Source of the DNA: Asterella californica
Lineage: Eukaryota > Streptophyta > Marchantiopsida > Marchantiales > Aytoniaceae
Assembly (NCBI GenBank): GCA_036924285.1
Contig: JAYKYS010000010.1
Span: 434,001 to 498,000 of the forward strand
DNA length: 64,000 nucleotides
Direction: 5' to 3'
The translations under genes were made by a program, and so were the position numbers. Each line of letters opens with the position of its first letter. Position 1 is the first letter of the stretch. The notes under the pieces were generated by a model. That model was not told the DNA's origin. It ran no database searches and saw nothing but the letters and a program-made list of their open reading frames with translations. Shown here piece after piece: positions 22,401-35,880 of this stretch.

Positions 22401-24619
22401 TCATTATTTATTCATTGCCGCAACTATCGGACTGAACCCCTAAGTCATCTAAGTGCAAGCGCACTTCATGAGCAATATAAGAATCTAACTGATAAGTTGT
22501 GATTCGATGAAAAATTACAATACTCAGATAAGCGATGTAAAAGAATGATTTTAATTCATACAGGTGTTACCGTTGAAATTTTAAAATATTAAATTAATTT
22601 ATGTCTAAACTGACTTTGGCTTCTAAATTATTTTAGTGATAATAAATATAGTTACTTGATCGTGTGAATCTGCTCAACTCCCACTTGGAATTTATATTTG
22701 AGAAACAGAGGGTGCATAAGCATGTGACATTTGGCTATATATAAAATCTTGATCCTAAAACAACAAATACAAACGTCACAGTAATATGTGTAATATGGAG
22801 TTTATAGAATATTATTACAAAAATCATAATATATATACCAATGACATACAATATACATTTTTATTCCCAAGACATTTTATTGTTGAAGTTCAGAGTCTTA
22901 GATTAATTTTCACAAGAAAGTGACTTTGACTTCTTAATTATTTTAGTGACATTGAATATAGTTAGTTCACCATGTGTAACTGTTCAACTCAGAATCAAGT
23001 GTAATCACTTTTTAGAGGTTCCGAGTTTTGGAATGTGTTGTTACATGTCATGTAAAGATAATTTTTATGTTAAATGTAATTGATCCACTTATCCTTTTTC
23101 AGAAAGATTAAAAATAAATTAAAACTCTATGCATATTCTCCTCTTACGAACTGAGAAGAGGTGAATTATATCCAAGCGAAGCATATTCAGAAGCGAAAAA
23201 CCACAAACCACGGTGGGCTTTGACCGTGACTCTTGCGTTAACAATCAAAGACATCCTACGACCAAATAAACCAAAACCGGTCAAGATCATAAACTACATA
23301 AGAGAGAATTCATATTTATTCTTATGATGGAATCTGCAAATTTGACGAACTCGCTCTATGGCATATAGTTCAAGATCAACAAGATCCACACGGGAACTAT
23401 GCGAAAGAGTCAGTGCACAAGAAATCTAACGAAAAAAGATAAATTCATTAATTACAAGCAGAATATATTATCCATGATTGCACAATCAGACCTTGAGACT
23501 TTAACGATAAAAGGGGAGTTCGTTGCGAGGATGTAGGAAAGCACGCCTGAGATAGTAACCCAGAACTCGAGCTTCTATGCTGCAGTACACCAAGATGTGT
23601 AGTGGTCTAGTAGACTTCTCTTTTGTGGATCTCTTTTGTGGATCCAGAAAAGACAAATCTACTAGACTTCTCTCACAAAAGCGACCCTCATTATCATGTC
23701 CTTCACCGGAAGGTCGGCATGATACACTCATCACCAGTTAAGACTAGTAATGTCATCCCAGCACTGACAAGCGACTGGAGTTCCGAATAACGTAGCAAGG
23801 CCAGATATGACCCTGGAACCAATCGTTAATGAACAACCAGACGAATCCCATATGGGATCAGCTGAGTTACTCCACCAACCCTGTTACTCGATCATGATTC
23901 TTTAGGTAAAAACTTCCTCGCTGATGGGACCAAGCAGCTGACAAAGATACTTGTCCCCATCATTTCAGTGATAACTTCCCATTCCTAAGGAAAGACGGAT
24001 GGACAAATACCAAAATATTTTTAATATTATATCAGCTTTCGCAGGCACTAGGCTCAGGAGAGCTTTAAAGTTTTACTGAATTGGAAATCCAAACTGAGGG
24101 ATCAGATTGTGAATGCGGTAGATCTGCGCACTGTCCAAGTAGCATACGGCAAGTCATAAGCTCCCGAGGCAAGCGTAACGGAAAACTTCGTGGGGCAATG
24201 GAAATCCAAAAACTACAGCAGATTGTTAGGTGGTAAAAGTACAGCACAACCAACCGCAACTTCATCAATATACAAAACCGTAGCTGCAATGGCAGCGAAC
24301 TAAACAGTCACACTTAATTAAACTCGATATCTTGGGGCTGAATGGTTGGTATCCTCGTCGAAATACAATTTCAGAACGAACCAGAACTTTGCTTCCGGAA
24401 GGCTTGGGAGCAGTAATCCCTAATCAAAACACAACAGACCTCGCGAAGCAGCCGCTTACTATACACTACAGCTAGAATAGAATTAACTCCCGAATATAGC
24501 CCTCACTGATGCGAATACTGCAAAAAGTGTGATTACCGCCCAAGTAACTTGCCTTATACTAGTAAGCGAAACTGGGAAGTCGATTAACCTCTCCGACAGA
24601 GATCGGATCTTCTAAATGA
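19431..24619. other. 5.2 kb AT-rich intergenic stretch, no gene recognised
   Basis: No coding sequence with family motifs was seen on either strand. Notable contents: a 30-bp tandem duplication at about 19499-19558 (CTCGACGTACKACTACACTC); two related ~100-bp AT-rich segments at about 22595-22690 and 22905-23005 (shared ATTATTTTAGTGA and TCAACTC); and an inverted repeat with CTAGTAGACTTCTCTTTTG at about 23608-23672. Confidence 0.5.
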
Positions 24620-25438
24620 TCAAGCCCTCTTCAGTTCAGCTTCAATCAAATCTGCTGCTTCTTTCACGGTAGAAATTTTCTCGGCACCGTCCTCGTCAAT
24701 ACTAATCTGAAATTCTTCCTCAAGGGCCATCATGATTTCAACCTGAGAAATGGTTTACCAACGAAGTCAGGAAGCGCACCCTACAGAAATTCCAAAAGGG
24801 AAGTGCGGTGTGAGAAGCTTCAGAAAATGATTTTGATACAGTGGACAGATACTTACGGTGTCGAGCGAGTCGGCGCCGAGATCAGAGAATTTGGACTCGG
24901 GTAGGACTTTCTCGACTGGCGAGGCCAGTTGACTGGCGATTACCTTCCTTACGATCTCCGTAACGTTACGAGGCTCAGCTGATTTTGAGGGGGCAGCAAC
25001 GGCCTCTTCAGCTCCTTCAGCCTACGCAAAATATGAATAGCCAAAACTGTCAACATACGACTATCCCTCAGATTAGTGGCGAATTATTACCAAGTGAATA
25101 TCGTAGTTTATGACCAAACTATGAGCCCCATAGAACAGGAGCACTCTTCACAACAGGTTCCGCCAACAGCAAAGACCCAGGATATACTGCAGAGTTGTGT
25201 GCTTACGGCGCAAGAGACAAGTCGGAGGCGGGGGGCTGCAATAGAGCGGGACTCAACGAAGGAGACTCTTTGGCTGGTGCCGGCAAGGAGACCGCTGAAA
25301 CTCACGAAAGACTGCATGAAATCAAACGGCCACCAATTAGAACCACTATCTTGAGGCACTTACGTAGAAAACCCATTCAATCTCCAGGGAAGTTGAGACA
25401 GCTTCGGGTTATCGCAAAGCAAGTGCCAGAACACCCTT

Positions 25439-25486
<48 letters not shown>

Positions 25487-25943
25487 TCAAGAGTAGATGA
25501 GAGTTCGAACATGTCGCGTAACTATTGAGGGGAAATGAAATCAACTAGAGGAACACATACATATGACATAATGCCCTTTCCCAGATAGAAGCAAGACCTC
25601 ATTCCAAGCGAAGCACGCTCAAAACCTCCGGATCCCCATCCTAGACGAGAAAGTAACCTACCCTCAAGATTCGAAACGAAGAATCACAGAACATCACCCT
25701 CAATTCACAGTAACCTTACACATTCGGACCGAAAATAAAAATTTCATATTCAATTTCGACGCATATGCAGTCACACTTTTCGTTGCCACATATTCCTGCG
25801 AAATCGGAGTTCGGGCGAGAAACTCGAGGACCAAAGGGCAAATTACATACGACTTTTGGAGCAGCATCATTCCGGCAACAACCGGCCGACGAGACGACCG
25901 ACACAGTCCTGTACTGAAGAGTGGCGGATGCGAGTGATGCCAT
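24620..25943 (-). CDS. ACP: plastid acyl carrier protein
   Basis: Exons on the minus strand: 25943-25851, 25311-25207, 25021-24857, 24742-24620; 486 nt, 161 residues. ACP carries growing acyl chains in plastid fatty-acid synthesis on a 4'-phosphopantetheine arm. The N-terminal ~70 residues (MASLASATLQYRTVSVVSSA ... RLRLVSCA) are Ser/Ala/Arg-rich and end like plant ACP cleavage sites (VSCA). The mature part contains VRKVIASQL, the arm-attachment motif FSDLGADSLDTVEIMMALEE (Ser of DSL), and C-terminal KISTVKEAADLIEAELKRA. Intron positions within the transit peptide and at DSLDT/VEI were set by GT-AG and frame. Upstream minus-strand open sequence before the ATG is probably 5' UTR. Confidence 0.93.
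25440..25482. repeat. (GA)n microsatellite in the first ACP intron
   Basis: About 21 uninterrupted AG/GA units between exons 1 and 2 of the ACP gene. Confidence 0.97.
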
Positions 25944-26673
25944 GGCGGAGAGAAGAACCTGGAGACTTGGGTCTCTTTTCTCCTTCGAGACAGGGGACAG
26001 AGTCGGGAGAGTAAAGAGGAAGAGGAAGAGAAGTGGAAGGGGAGTTTGTGGTTGCGGGTAATCCCGGACCAAGAACATCGAAGTGACAACAGATGAGAGG
26101 CGAAAGGCAGCAACTGGACGAGAGACGAAAACCGATGGTGTTGACGTGGCCAATCTGAGGGTGGCGATAAGAACTAAGCGAAGGCTATCCATGTGGCGCG
26201 GCACGACATTGGCTACGCCAAGATGACATCTCGTTTCTCTGGCCATGTCAGCAGCTTGACCAACCCTAAACCAGAGCAGGCTTGCACTCAGCCAGTATCT
26301 TCATTTAGTCGACACCTTGTTGTTTGGCAGGAAGAGGATTGTGGTTCATTTGTTGCAATGCTATCGACGATTGTGAAAACCCGGGAACTACAAATAGGGG
26401 GGCTTGCTTGATGTTGGCATAATTACGTCGCGTGTATTTCTTTTCTTTTTTGTAATAGGGGGACTTACCTGTTTATAGTGTTTATAGTGCACTCTCATTC
26501 GCCTGATTGAGAGTTCACTTTGCCAAGTAAAGTTTGATTACGGATGTTCCCCTTCCAGGGGTGTCTCGTCCCGTGCTTGAAGATTAGGTAAAGTGTTCTT
26601 TTATGTTCGACCGGGTCTACTGGAAAATCTCTTCTAATCTTTCTTCAGGAGGGAATCTCTCTGCTTATCTTTC

Positions 26674-26723
26674 TTGCTGTGAGGGAGAAGGGAATAATAT
26701 CATTCCCTTCTGCCTCACAGCAA
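26674..26723. repeat. 22-bp-arm inverted repeat
   Basis: Arms beginning TTGCTGTGAGGGAGAAGGG with one mismatch around AATATC. A strong hairpin in AT-rich DNA, close to the duplicated repeat units that follow. Confidence 0.85.
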
Positions 26724-26748
26724 TCTCTATATGATTGTTTATTGAGAA

Positions 26749-27094
26749 GCATGCATATTCACCCTCTTCCGAGTTTTGAAGAGAGAGAAATGCGTAATCG
26801 TTTAATTTAATACTTAATTTTTTTGACAGGAAGGGTTAAATATCAAATTAAATCTTTCAGTAAAGTAATGTAATCGTGAGTACAGCTCTCTGATCTTGTA
26901 CCTTCTGAAGCATGAGAGCAGAATCATCACTTATGAGTTTTTTCTTGCTCTCCCCGTGTTTGCAGGCATGGGTTAACAAATAATGTTTATAAAATTTTTT
27001 AATTTTTATATTTACTGTATATATTTTTCACTTAACATTTATATATATTTTGGATAATAATAAACGAGCAAACATTCCCAGAGTTCATCGAACA
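26749..27094 (+). repeat. hairpin-bearing repeat unit, copy 1
   Basis: About 345 bp matching 27730-28078 along its length: ATATTCACCCTC hairpin, AT-rich foldback at 26801-26855, TCTTGTACCTTCTGAA, CATGGGTTAACAAATAA, then ...AATAAACGAGCA-A and AGTTCATYG. A further inverted piece (GCATGCTCGATAAACT and TTTTGCTCGTTTATT) lies at about 27390-27430. Probably a non-autonomous element family. Confidence 0.75.
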
Positions 27095-27729
27095 TGCATA
27101 TTCAGAAGGAAAACTCTCACACGCCACTTATGGGTTTTTTAACTAGGTTTCTAACGTTCTTGGAACAACTAACAACTAACATTTAAATATTATTTTTATT
27201 AATCTAGAATATTTGTAACATTTACATCATGTCTGATATTTTAAAGAGAGCAAAAGTACCGAAGTTGATCGAGTATGCTTATTACCGTCTCCTCAGATCA
27301 ACTAGCACAATGAAGCCACTTAATTTAAACTTTAAAATATTTAACTCATAACATATGATGTCTTTTTTTAAGTTCCATCGTCAGTGAATATGCATGCTCG
27401 ATAAACTATGGAAACTTTTGCTCGTTTATTATTATCATAAACATATATACTAACTAGATATAAAAAATTAAAATTTTTATAAACATGATATGTTAATCAG
27501 AATAAAAAAATAGTCATTAAACCCGGTGCTGGTATGTTTGCTCCGGGTGACCCGGAGAGAATCAGCTTCTTTAGAGTGAAGTCCAGTTTAGCTAGGAGTA
27601 AAGTTTTGCGAAAGGGAACGTTTCAAATGAAAAAGTACATTTAAAAATGTTATTTTATCTAGATATTGTCAAGTAACTAGACAAATTATCAAAATGTACA
27701 GCGTAACAAAATTCTTTCCAGTGCACCTT

Positions 27730-28078
27730 ATGAATATTATATTCACCCTCTTTCGAGTTCAGAAGAAGAGGAAATGCATAATCGTTTAATTTAATACCTC
27801 ACCCTTCCTGCTGAAAAAGTTAGGTATTGATTAAACGTCTCAGTAGAATAATGTATTCATGAGTAAAGCTCTCCGGTCTTGTACCTTCTGAAACACGAGA
27901 GCCGAGTCAACATTTATGGGTTTTTTTCTCCTCTCTCCGTGTTTCCATGCATGGGTTAACAAATAAAGTTTATTAATTTATTAATTTTTTATATCTACTT
28001 AGTATATATTTTTTTAAAATATTAAAATATTTTTTAATAACAATAAACGAGCACAAGTTCCCGGAGTTCATTGGGTAT
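27730..28078 (+). repeat. hairpin-bearing repeat unit, copy 2
   Basis: Second copy of 26749-27094. Its central foldback (27784-27836, GTTTAATTTAATACCT against AGGTATTGATTAAAC) differs from copy 1 in sequence but keeps the paired form. Another diverged copy, partly inverted, is seen near 50970-51200 (GAAACACGAGGAGAGC). Confidence 0.75.
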
Positions 28079-28083
28079 ATATA

Positions 28084-28129
28084 TTTGCATTATCACCTCT
28101 TCCAAGTTTGGAAAAGGGGATAATGCAAA
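28084..28129. repeat. 20-bp-arm inverted repeat
   Basis: TTTGCATTATCACCTCTTCC folds on GGAAAAGGGGATAATGCAAA with a few mismatches. Same CACCTCTTCC style as hairpins at 23130 and 26760. Confidence 0.8.
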
Positions 28130-28759
28130 GAGCTTTGATTTATCGAGCATACATATTTGCATTATGGGTTAGTTGATAAATTAAAGTTTACCTAAAATCT
28201 ATTCTTTTACAGGACAAGCAGCAGGAATTGTCGATCTTTGTTGGGAAATATTATTTCACCTAAAACTGTAATACAACTGCAACTGAAACATCACGATTTT
28301 CAATTTCTGTTTACATTGCCGTTATTTCCTTTCTTTATTGTATTCCAAGTTGTCATGAAAGAAGTTTACATTGGTCATTCAAATTTCCTCTCAAGCAAGG
28401 ATCGGGGAGATCGGACGGTTATGTTGTACTTCCGATCATAATTTCGAAATTAAACGAAATCTGTCGGAAACTTCTGGAAAAGACTACCCCTGCAGTGTAA
28501 AATTCGTTTATTTCCGTTCTCTGTGTACAAATGTTTTCTAATTTACCGGAAATATATCGTTTTCAAGATCTTCCAGAGCACTACTCTCAAGGGCGCATAC
28601 GATTTGATTTTGTCTTCCCTCATAAGGTCAATTTGTGTCAGTTAGTGGTGTCAAAATGAATCAAAGTCAAAGTCTACGTAGATAACATGGTATAGACACA
28701 CGCATACATGTCATCTGCGTTCTTGTAAAACAATGTCTTTTGAGATTAGGCTGTATATT

Positions 28760-28837
28760 CACCCATGTACACTTAGAAGTGTACATGGGTGTAATTTATG
28801 AGCTAACCCTTTTCCCAGGAAGGGTTAGCTCTAAATT
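28760..28837. repeat. two adjacent strong hairpins
   Basis: First hairpin 28760-28791: perfect 15-bp arms (CACCCATGTACACTT) around AG. Second 28793-28837: arms AATTTATGAGCTAACCCTT with a short loop and one mismatch. The CTAACCCTT arm recurs in foldbacks at 53626-53660 and 53915-53964. Confidence 0.85.
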
Positions 28838-31582
28838 AATGCCTCATTATTTATTTTATTGATGAGTACGACTTGACTTATACTACATGCGGTTCTTAAA
28901 CAATCACAACGCTTATGGATCTTTGTGATTTTCAGAGTCCATGTGTTTAGTTGACAGAAAAGTTTAAATTAAAATTTTTTATATACAGTAATTTAAATTT
29001 AACTATTCAAATTTAGATTGTCATTTGACTTTTACTCTAGCGCCGCTTCTTCTCGTGACCGTGGAGCAGTGAAGAACCGAATAATTTGACACTGCGCCCT
29101 ACTAAAAAGCCAATAATTTTACACTGCAACCTCCGCTCCTTAATGCATGTCCTTATGGCTAAATCTGCGGTAGCCAACCGGTCCGCAGTAAACTCGTAAA
29201 CGGTTTTCTCACCTCCACGTTGCCTGTACAAGGCCGTGGGGAAGGATATGAGCTATAGCTGATACAAAGGTCTCGTAAATATATGGATAGCCTCATACTT
29301 GTATGACTCAATAACGGGTTTGAAACATATAATCATATCCTTGGTCCAACAGAAACTGAAGAAAATCACATGTTAAACTTATTGAATAATCCAGATCCCC
29401 TTCAACTCGAATCCAAACGTCATTAGAAGTTTTCTGTATTACACTTAGCTCATAAATACTAAAGGCATGATTCAGCGATGAGAAAGGGAGAGAATAAGAA
29501 TCGACGCACTGAATAATCATGCGGAACCACCCGTGTGGAATGTTTACTCGGTTTCTGTTATTGGAAAAGAGTATAATTTTATACAAAAATTCCACAAAAT
29601 ACTCCTCTACCAGAAAGATTGAACCTAAAACCTGGAGAACATACTGAGAGAATCGAATGGACCCTAATGTCTATTGATAAGCCCACAAAAAGTCCATAGT
29701 TGAACGATCTAAATGTGATGTAAACTCAGAAAAGACTAAATTTTCTAATAAACCCTCGAAAAACTTTACTTTCAATCATACGTTGCTACTTAACGAGCGA
29801 AGCAAGTTCAGAGAAATGAAACATGTCGACCTGAACTGTAGAAGTCCAGCGAAATAGACTTAAAAAAGATTTACTAAAAAATCTCAGTTACATGTTATCA
29901 AACTTCTTGATAATTTCTTAGATTTCCTCGAAATATTTTCCGGCTTTATGCAATTCAAACAAACAAAGACGTATGGCTCTTTCTACTATGTTTTTTCTCG
30001 TGACTCTCTCCAATGGTTTTCTACTCGTCCAACGTAGTCATTCAGTATTCAACAAACATCTTCATATACTATGCCTTTTCTGTTATACTCTCCTCATACA
30101 AATTAAGCACTCGCTTTTTATATTCTTGTTGCTTCTTGATCTCAGATTTCTAGATATTTCTTGCACCGACTCAGATACATAAGATATAGCTCCTCGGCTC
30201 GTCTCATCTTGTCCACCTATTTCTTCTTCATTAATCGTTCTCTCCTCATCAATCGGACTCATCTCATCCTCACCGCAATGAGAGATATCCATATCTCCAT
30301 CTCCTTCCTCAATGTATTGAGACACAATATTCTCATATTGAGAAAGAGTACTTTCTTCTTGAAACAGAGAATCATATCCTAAAAATTGCAGTGACAGCAT
30401 GAAGATTAATGTTGACACGACTACCAAAAACTGCATTCATTTGATAAAGATGAGGACATTTTTCATCAATCCGTTCAACATTTCATCCTCTGTCAATCCT
30501 CTTCCCGTGCTATCTTGAATTTCCTTTACTTTCTTGTACATGTCAACGTATCTCTCAAATTACTTTTTCAATTCTACGCAAGTCACAACAAGAAATCCAA
30601 TTTTCCCAGAAAGTTGGATGTCAGTCATGATCCCAAATACAGTGGCTTTGCTCAAGAACTTTCCCACATCAACTTTGGTTTTTTTACCTGCTCCGTGCAG
30701 TGCAGTAAAGTTTTCTTCATCCTCAATTTACCCAGCTATCTTCTCATAATTGTCTGGATTCAAACGGATGCATATTTTCTGCATCACTTCTATATTTTTT
30801 GGAGCCATCGCACTACTATAGAGAGAGTCTACAACAACATTGTCGAACAGAAGATTGATCTACCACTCGCTCCACTACTTCAGATCGATTGAATGTTGAC
30901 TCCATAAGTGATGGGTTTGAATCTCAGGGTGTCTATCATCATTATAAGTTTTATGTCATATAAGTTAGCTGTACTTCACAAGTAACAGAGGTATGCTTGA
31001 AATGCCCTTCACTTAGCTACAGCTATAAGATGTAGAACTGAGACAAAGTTAGACGAGGTTTTCTTGAGACAGTGGTTTCATAAACTTACAGAAAAGATTC
31101 TACTATCCATTAGGAAATAATTTCTTCGAACTTTGACACCCCTTATTATCGCCACCCCTCCATATCTCTTAGACACATCTGACCACAACATTACTACGCG
31201 TGTGGTCTGATTTTTTTATCTTTTCAATGGATCTCTTCTTCTCAATCTATTCCTACTACACTTCTCTTATCCAATGCCTTCCATTTTCTTGCTATAACTA
31301 CCTTAATTCCGGCTGCAACTCTACAGCAGTCCTTCCACACCTCCACATAGATGTTTCATTACATCGGGTGTGGTTTAGACCTTAGTACTCCACTCCAACC
31401 TGTTAAGACAACTTTGTCTCTATCCCACTTCCACTTTGTCTGAATGGACATACCCAGCCACGTGGTCTCTTCAATACTCTACTGTCCTCAAACCTCTACA
31501 AACATTCGATATTCCAATTGCCAGTATCTATACCATCTTAGCCGGACAATTGGTGTTAGTTCAAGGGATGGAGCTTTTCCAT

Positions 31583-31815
31583 CGCTGGGATCTCTTTGGG
31601 AAGTTTTATAGGAAAAAGGAGAGAGAAAATCGACGCTAGAGAGATCAAATATGTGTAAGCTTGTTTACTGAATGATAATAATGAGGTAGGAGGTCCATAG
31701 GCCAGGTATTTATCTTTTGGTACAAGGACATGCTAGGCATGCGAAAAGACATGAGCCCAAATGACATGAACTAGTTGCTATACTTATATTCATACTATAC
31801 AACCTAATTATAACA
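31583..31815 (-). repeat. 3' LTR of the Copia element
   Basis: Matches 36329-36558; shared stretches include ATGTGTAAGCTTGTTTACT, ACTTATATTCATACTATAC and the end TAACA. The 5'-most TG is mutated to CG. Confidence 0.85.
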
Positions 31816-31859
31816 CTCCTATTCAACGACTAGTTGTTGTAGACTAAACTTTTAATCCT

Positions 31860-34800
31860 AGTATTGGTAGGAGGTAGTCCAACTTAGGAGCCGGTAGGTC
31901 ATTAGTTAGAACATCCACTTTCATCTCCTGAGGTAAGACAATACTTCACTTCAATTGTCTTGGATGTAATTTGATCTTTAATGAAGTGATACATGATATC
32001 TATGTGTTTCGTCTTGTCATGGAACTTGGACATTTATACGAGTGCTATTGCACTTTGGTTATCACAATCCAAAGTGGTAGCCTCATTCTCAACTTACTGT
32101 CAAAGAGCTAAGAGTTGTCGAAGTCATTTGCTTCTGATGAACAAGTGCCAGATACTCAGCTTCAATACTTGATAGTGCGACAGATTTATGTTTCTTCGAT
32201 AATTTCTTCGATCTTTCATCTACGAATAGATGAAAAAATTTCCAAAAGTTGAACATCGTGACTCGATGTGATCTTCAGAGTCAGCATCAATGTAGCCAAA
32301 TAGAGAAATTGGTTGAGATGAGTGTTTGTATTATAAGTATTGGTCTAAAGTACCCTTGATATAGCGAAATGTGTGTTTTATGACGATGATGTGTTTTAGT
32401 CTTGAGTTAGTCATGTATTGAGATAATACACTAATGCTAAAGGTTAGATAGGACGAGTGCAAACGGCGGCCCAGTTGATAGAGTATGTTGCACTTTGATA
32501 TGAATAAGAAGCACACTCCGCCTTCTCTTCGGAAGAAGCGGGACAATCTTCAGTTGAGAAACTTTCTCCTAAGATCAATGGTGTACATAATAGGTTGGTA
32601 ATTCTGTAAGCCAAACTGGAGTAACTTTTGGGTCAGATATAAGATTTGTCTGAGCCTGATTCATCCTTCTGCTCGGTTTTGATTAATCTCTATACTTAAG
32701 CAATGGTGGTTATTACTGATGTGACTCATCTTGAACCTTACGCTGAGGTTACTTTTGATATATGTCAAGAATCCTTCGCTGCTACTTGCTAGGATTGTTT
32801 TGTCAACATAAAGTGCTAGGATAACGAACTGATTATTTTATGAATGTAGTATATGTTATCATCAGCTCCTGACTTACTGACCCAAGAGAAAGTAAAAACT
32901 TATATATGATCAAATATCATTCTCTAGAAGATTGCTTCAATCCATAATGTGTACGGAGTAGCCTGCACACTTTATCAATTCTTGTGGCATTGATGTCGTC
33001 AGGGACAGTCATGTAGATCTCTTCGTTCAGCGTCAGTTCAAGAATGCTATCTTTACATCCATCTGATGGACATGGAGGTTGTGTTGAGCTGCGATTGCTT
33101 GTATCAATCACACTGATTGCACACGGACCACCGGAGAGAAGATGTCAATGTAGTTGAGCTCATACACTTGAGTGAATCTTCGGACCACCAACCTTACATT
33201 GTATCGGACGATGGACCCGTCTGAATTCAGCTTCAACTTGAAGATCCACTTGTTGGTTATGGACTTCGTCCGTGTGCTAAGTCCGTGAGTGTCCAACGTA
33301 CTATTCTCCTCGTGGGACTTGATGACCTCGGACTACCGAACAACGTCTGAAGATGACAGAGCCTCTTGGTAAGAGTTGGACTCCATCGGGACTGGTATCA
33401 AAGTCATCATTGGGACACGCTTCTTATTTTAATCGTGCCTTCAGGATCAAAGTCGTAGTGTCATAATCTTCAGCTGGATCTCGGTCAGGAGGGTTGGATT
33501 GTGTGATCGCCGGAGTGATGGTGGTGCTTGGATCTCGATGATGCTGCAATCTCAGTCTCACTTGAGTGCGGTGGTGGAGATTGCAGTGGTGAACGATGTA
33601 GGTATGGGTGTAGCGTGCTCATATTCTCTACATCAGTACTATGTCTAGTTCGGACGAGAGAAGATACATGCATAATAGAATAAGTTGAAAAGAGATATCG
33701 ATTGTGCGATTGTGGACTGCTGGTAGATGAGCTGACCACAGACTGAGTTGGTGTGTGATGTATGCCTCTCCAACTCCCCCTCCTCCAAATCCTGCCGAGG
33801 GGAGAGGAAGAAGGATATCCGGACCAAGGATGTTGTCTAAAGATGACCGAGACCAGAATCAATGGAAGGGTCGAAGGCGGGAGGTAGAACAAAAAGAGAC
33901 GGAGCAAATGAACTGAAGAGATAGGGACTGGAATCGAAGTAGGAGGATGGTGATGAAAGAAGTGCACATCATTCTGCATTGCATCCTCGGTGACACCAGT
34001 GAGAGTGGGGTTAGGAGGGGATGAAGTAGATACAAGGAAAGACTCATCAAAGATAACATCACGAGAAACAAAAGTATGACCGTCAGATTTGCGTTGGAGA
34101 CGGTATGCCTTGCTTTGACTATTGTAGCCAAGAAGGATACACTCGTGAGAGTGACTATCTAGCTTGGAGCGGTGAGTCTCATGAATGTTAGCAAAAGCTG
34201 TGCAGCCAAAAACTCGAAGATGTGAAATGGGGGGCTTGTGACCATGTCAAAGCTCAAAGGGAGTAGTAGCAAGATCGATGGCCTTGGTGGGGCAATGATT
34301 CAGAACATAAGTGGCGCAGTTAAGAACCTCACCCCAAAATTGTTTATTTAATCCTGCTGAAAACATCATAGCTCGGATAGAGTTCAAGAGGGTGCGGTTT
34401 TTATGCTCAGCTACCCCGTTCTGCTGAGGAGTGTTAGGGATTGTTAGCTGACGTTGGATCTCATGCTCTTGTAAATATGCATCAGAGAGGGTAGATCAGA
34501 ACTCACCACCGTTGTCAGAGCGTAAAATCTTGAGTTTCTTTCCAGTCTAACGCTCGACGAATGTGTGAAACTCCTTGAATGTTGTGAAGAAGTCGCTCTT
34601 GTAGTGCAGACGAACAACGATATAGCGGGAGTAGTCATCGGTCATGGTCAAAGTACTCGTATCCAGAAAATGTGCAAGGAGAAATGTGATCACTGATGTT
34701 GGAATAGACAATTTTGAGAATCTTAGTGGCGCGAGTAGTGACAACACGTGGAAATTTTGTGCGAGCGTGCTTGCCATGCAAACACGGAACGCAAGTGAAA

Positions 34801-35880
34801 TCGTGAATGATAGAGAAATGTAAGCCAAGAACGAACTGATGACGACGGAGTTGGTCAAGCCGAGAAAGAATGATGTGGTCAAGCCGCCTATGTCAGAGAT
34901 CAATAGTGAGGGTGGCAAATGTGAGATAAGCAAAGTGTGGATAGAGATCGTTGCTTAGCGGACATGAGACAAGTGGACGTCTATTTTTATCTTCTAAATA
35001 ACAAGCACCATTATCTTTGGATTATGCACCATCCACCCTTGGAATCAAACATTCAAGATGCAAATAAATTTTTTCGTAGTGTTGAGACGTGCAAGACGTC
35101 TTTAATTAAGACATTTTTGTCGTTGAGGAGTTTAACTTCAATGTCATCTTGACCTTCAATTTGAACTGTAGTGTCATCTTGAAGAGCATTTTCTCGTTTA
35201 GTGTACTTACAAAATTGATCGCGGTCGAATGTCATATAGTGAGTGATGTCAGTGTCAACATATCAGTGATGATCCACGACTCGAGGTGCAAATTCATTGT
35301 GGAATTGGGTCATCAGTACTCGCCTAATTTGTTGTTGCATTGACGGTTTTTCTGGTTGCTAGATCGTTGATCTTGATTTGATTTTTGTCTTGTTGCGGAG
35401 GTTGATTGGGCGGAGTGCTGCTGCTTGAGGCTTGATTTGGGCAACTCTAAACACGATGTCTAGTTAAATTGCACCCAAAACACTGAATGTTGAAATCTGG
35501 TGGCCGCTTCTTAGGCTGATTCCATCCGGAACGATTGACGTTCTTGCCTTGCTTTGATGGTTATCTCTTTCTTTGCAAACAATGCGATAAAAAGTTCGTG
35601 TTGCATCCTTCGACGGAAAGTTTCTCCGATAAGGAGAAACGAGAAGAGGTCTTGCAACGTCAAGTGGATGTTGCATCACATCACTTGTAGAAATATTTGA
35701 TAGTTATCAGGCATGTTGTCCATATGTGCGCCTACTTGCACGCTTGTAGACTCTAGCTGCTCAACGATGGATTTGAAAGTGTTCACATGCGATATGATTG
35801 TGTAATTCGTCTTCATCTTGAGAGTTCGCAGCTTTTTTTTCAAATGCATCTGGGTCATTGTGTCTTATAGAGCAAAGTTA
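31860..35880 (-). pseudogene. Copia gag-pol remnant
   Basis: Read on the minus strand: Gag UBN2-like part (SHVNTFKSIVEQLES, about 35860-35680), zinc knuckle CFGCNLTRHR (~35450-35490), protease/pre-integrase part (35053-35235, LLNDKNVLIKDVLHV), integrase core with DDYSRYIVV and TTFKEFHTFVE (~34547-34933), RT start NKWIFKLKLNSDGS ... DIFSPVVR (33108-33296), further RT (32917-33111), and RNase H-like pieces toward 31.9 kb. Frameshifts and stops separate them, so no working polyprotein. Confidence 0.85.

Larger units (their letters stand above)
25944..31582. other. AT-rich repeat region, no gene recognised
   Basis: 5.6 kb without a convincing gene. 26.6-28.85 kb is made of the hairpin-bearing repeats listed separately. 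Around 29.3-31.4 kb there are several open frames of 60-125 codons (e.g. minus 30083-30436, acidic; minus 29308-29595) with no recognised motif; they may be decayed transposon coding sequence. Confidence 0.4.

Noticed and set aside
25944..26246. Longer ACP N terminus from the open sequence upstream of the chosen ATG
   Set aside because: The sequence before 25943 is hydrophobic and unlike ACP; the ATG at 25943 begins a typical transit peptide.
30083..30436. An acidic 117-codon protein gene
   Set aside because: No recognised motif, low-complexity Glu/Ser content and no neighbouring exons; left as an unexplained open frame.
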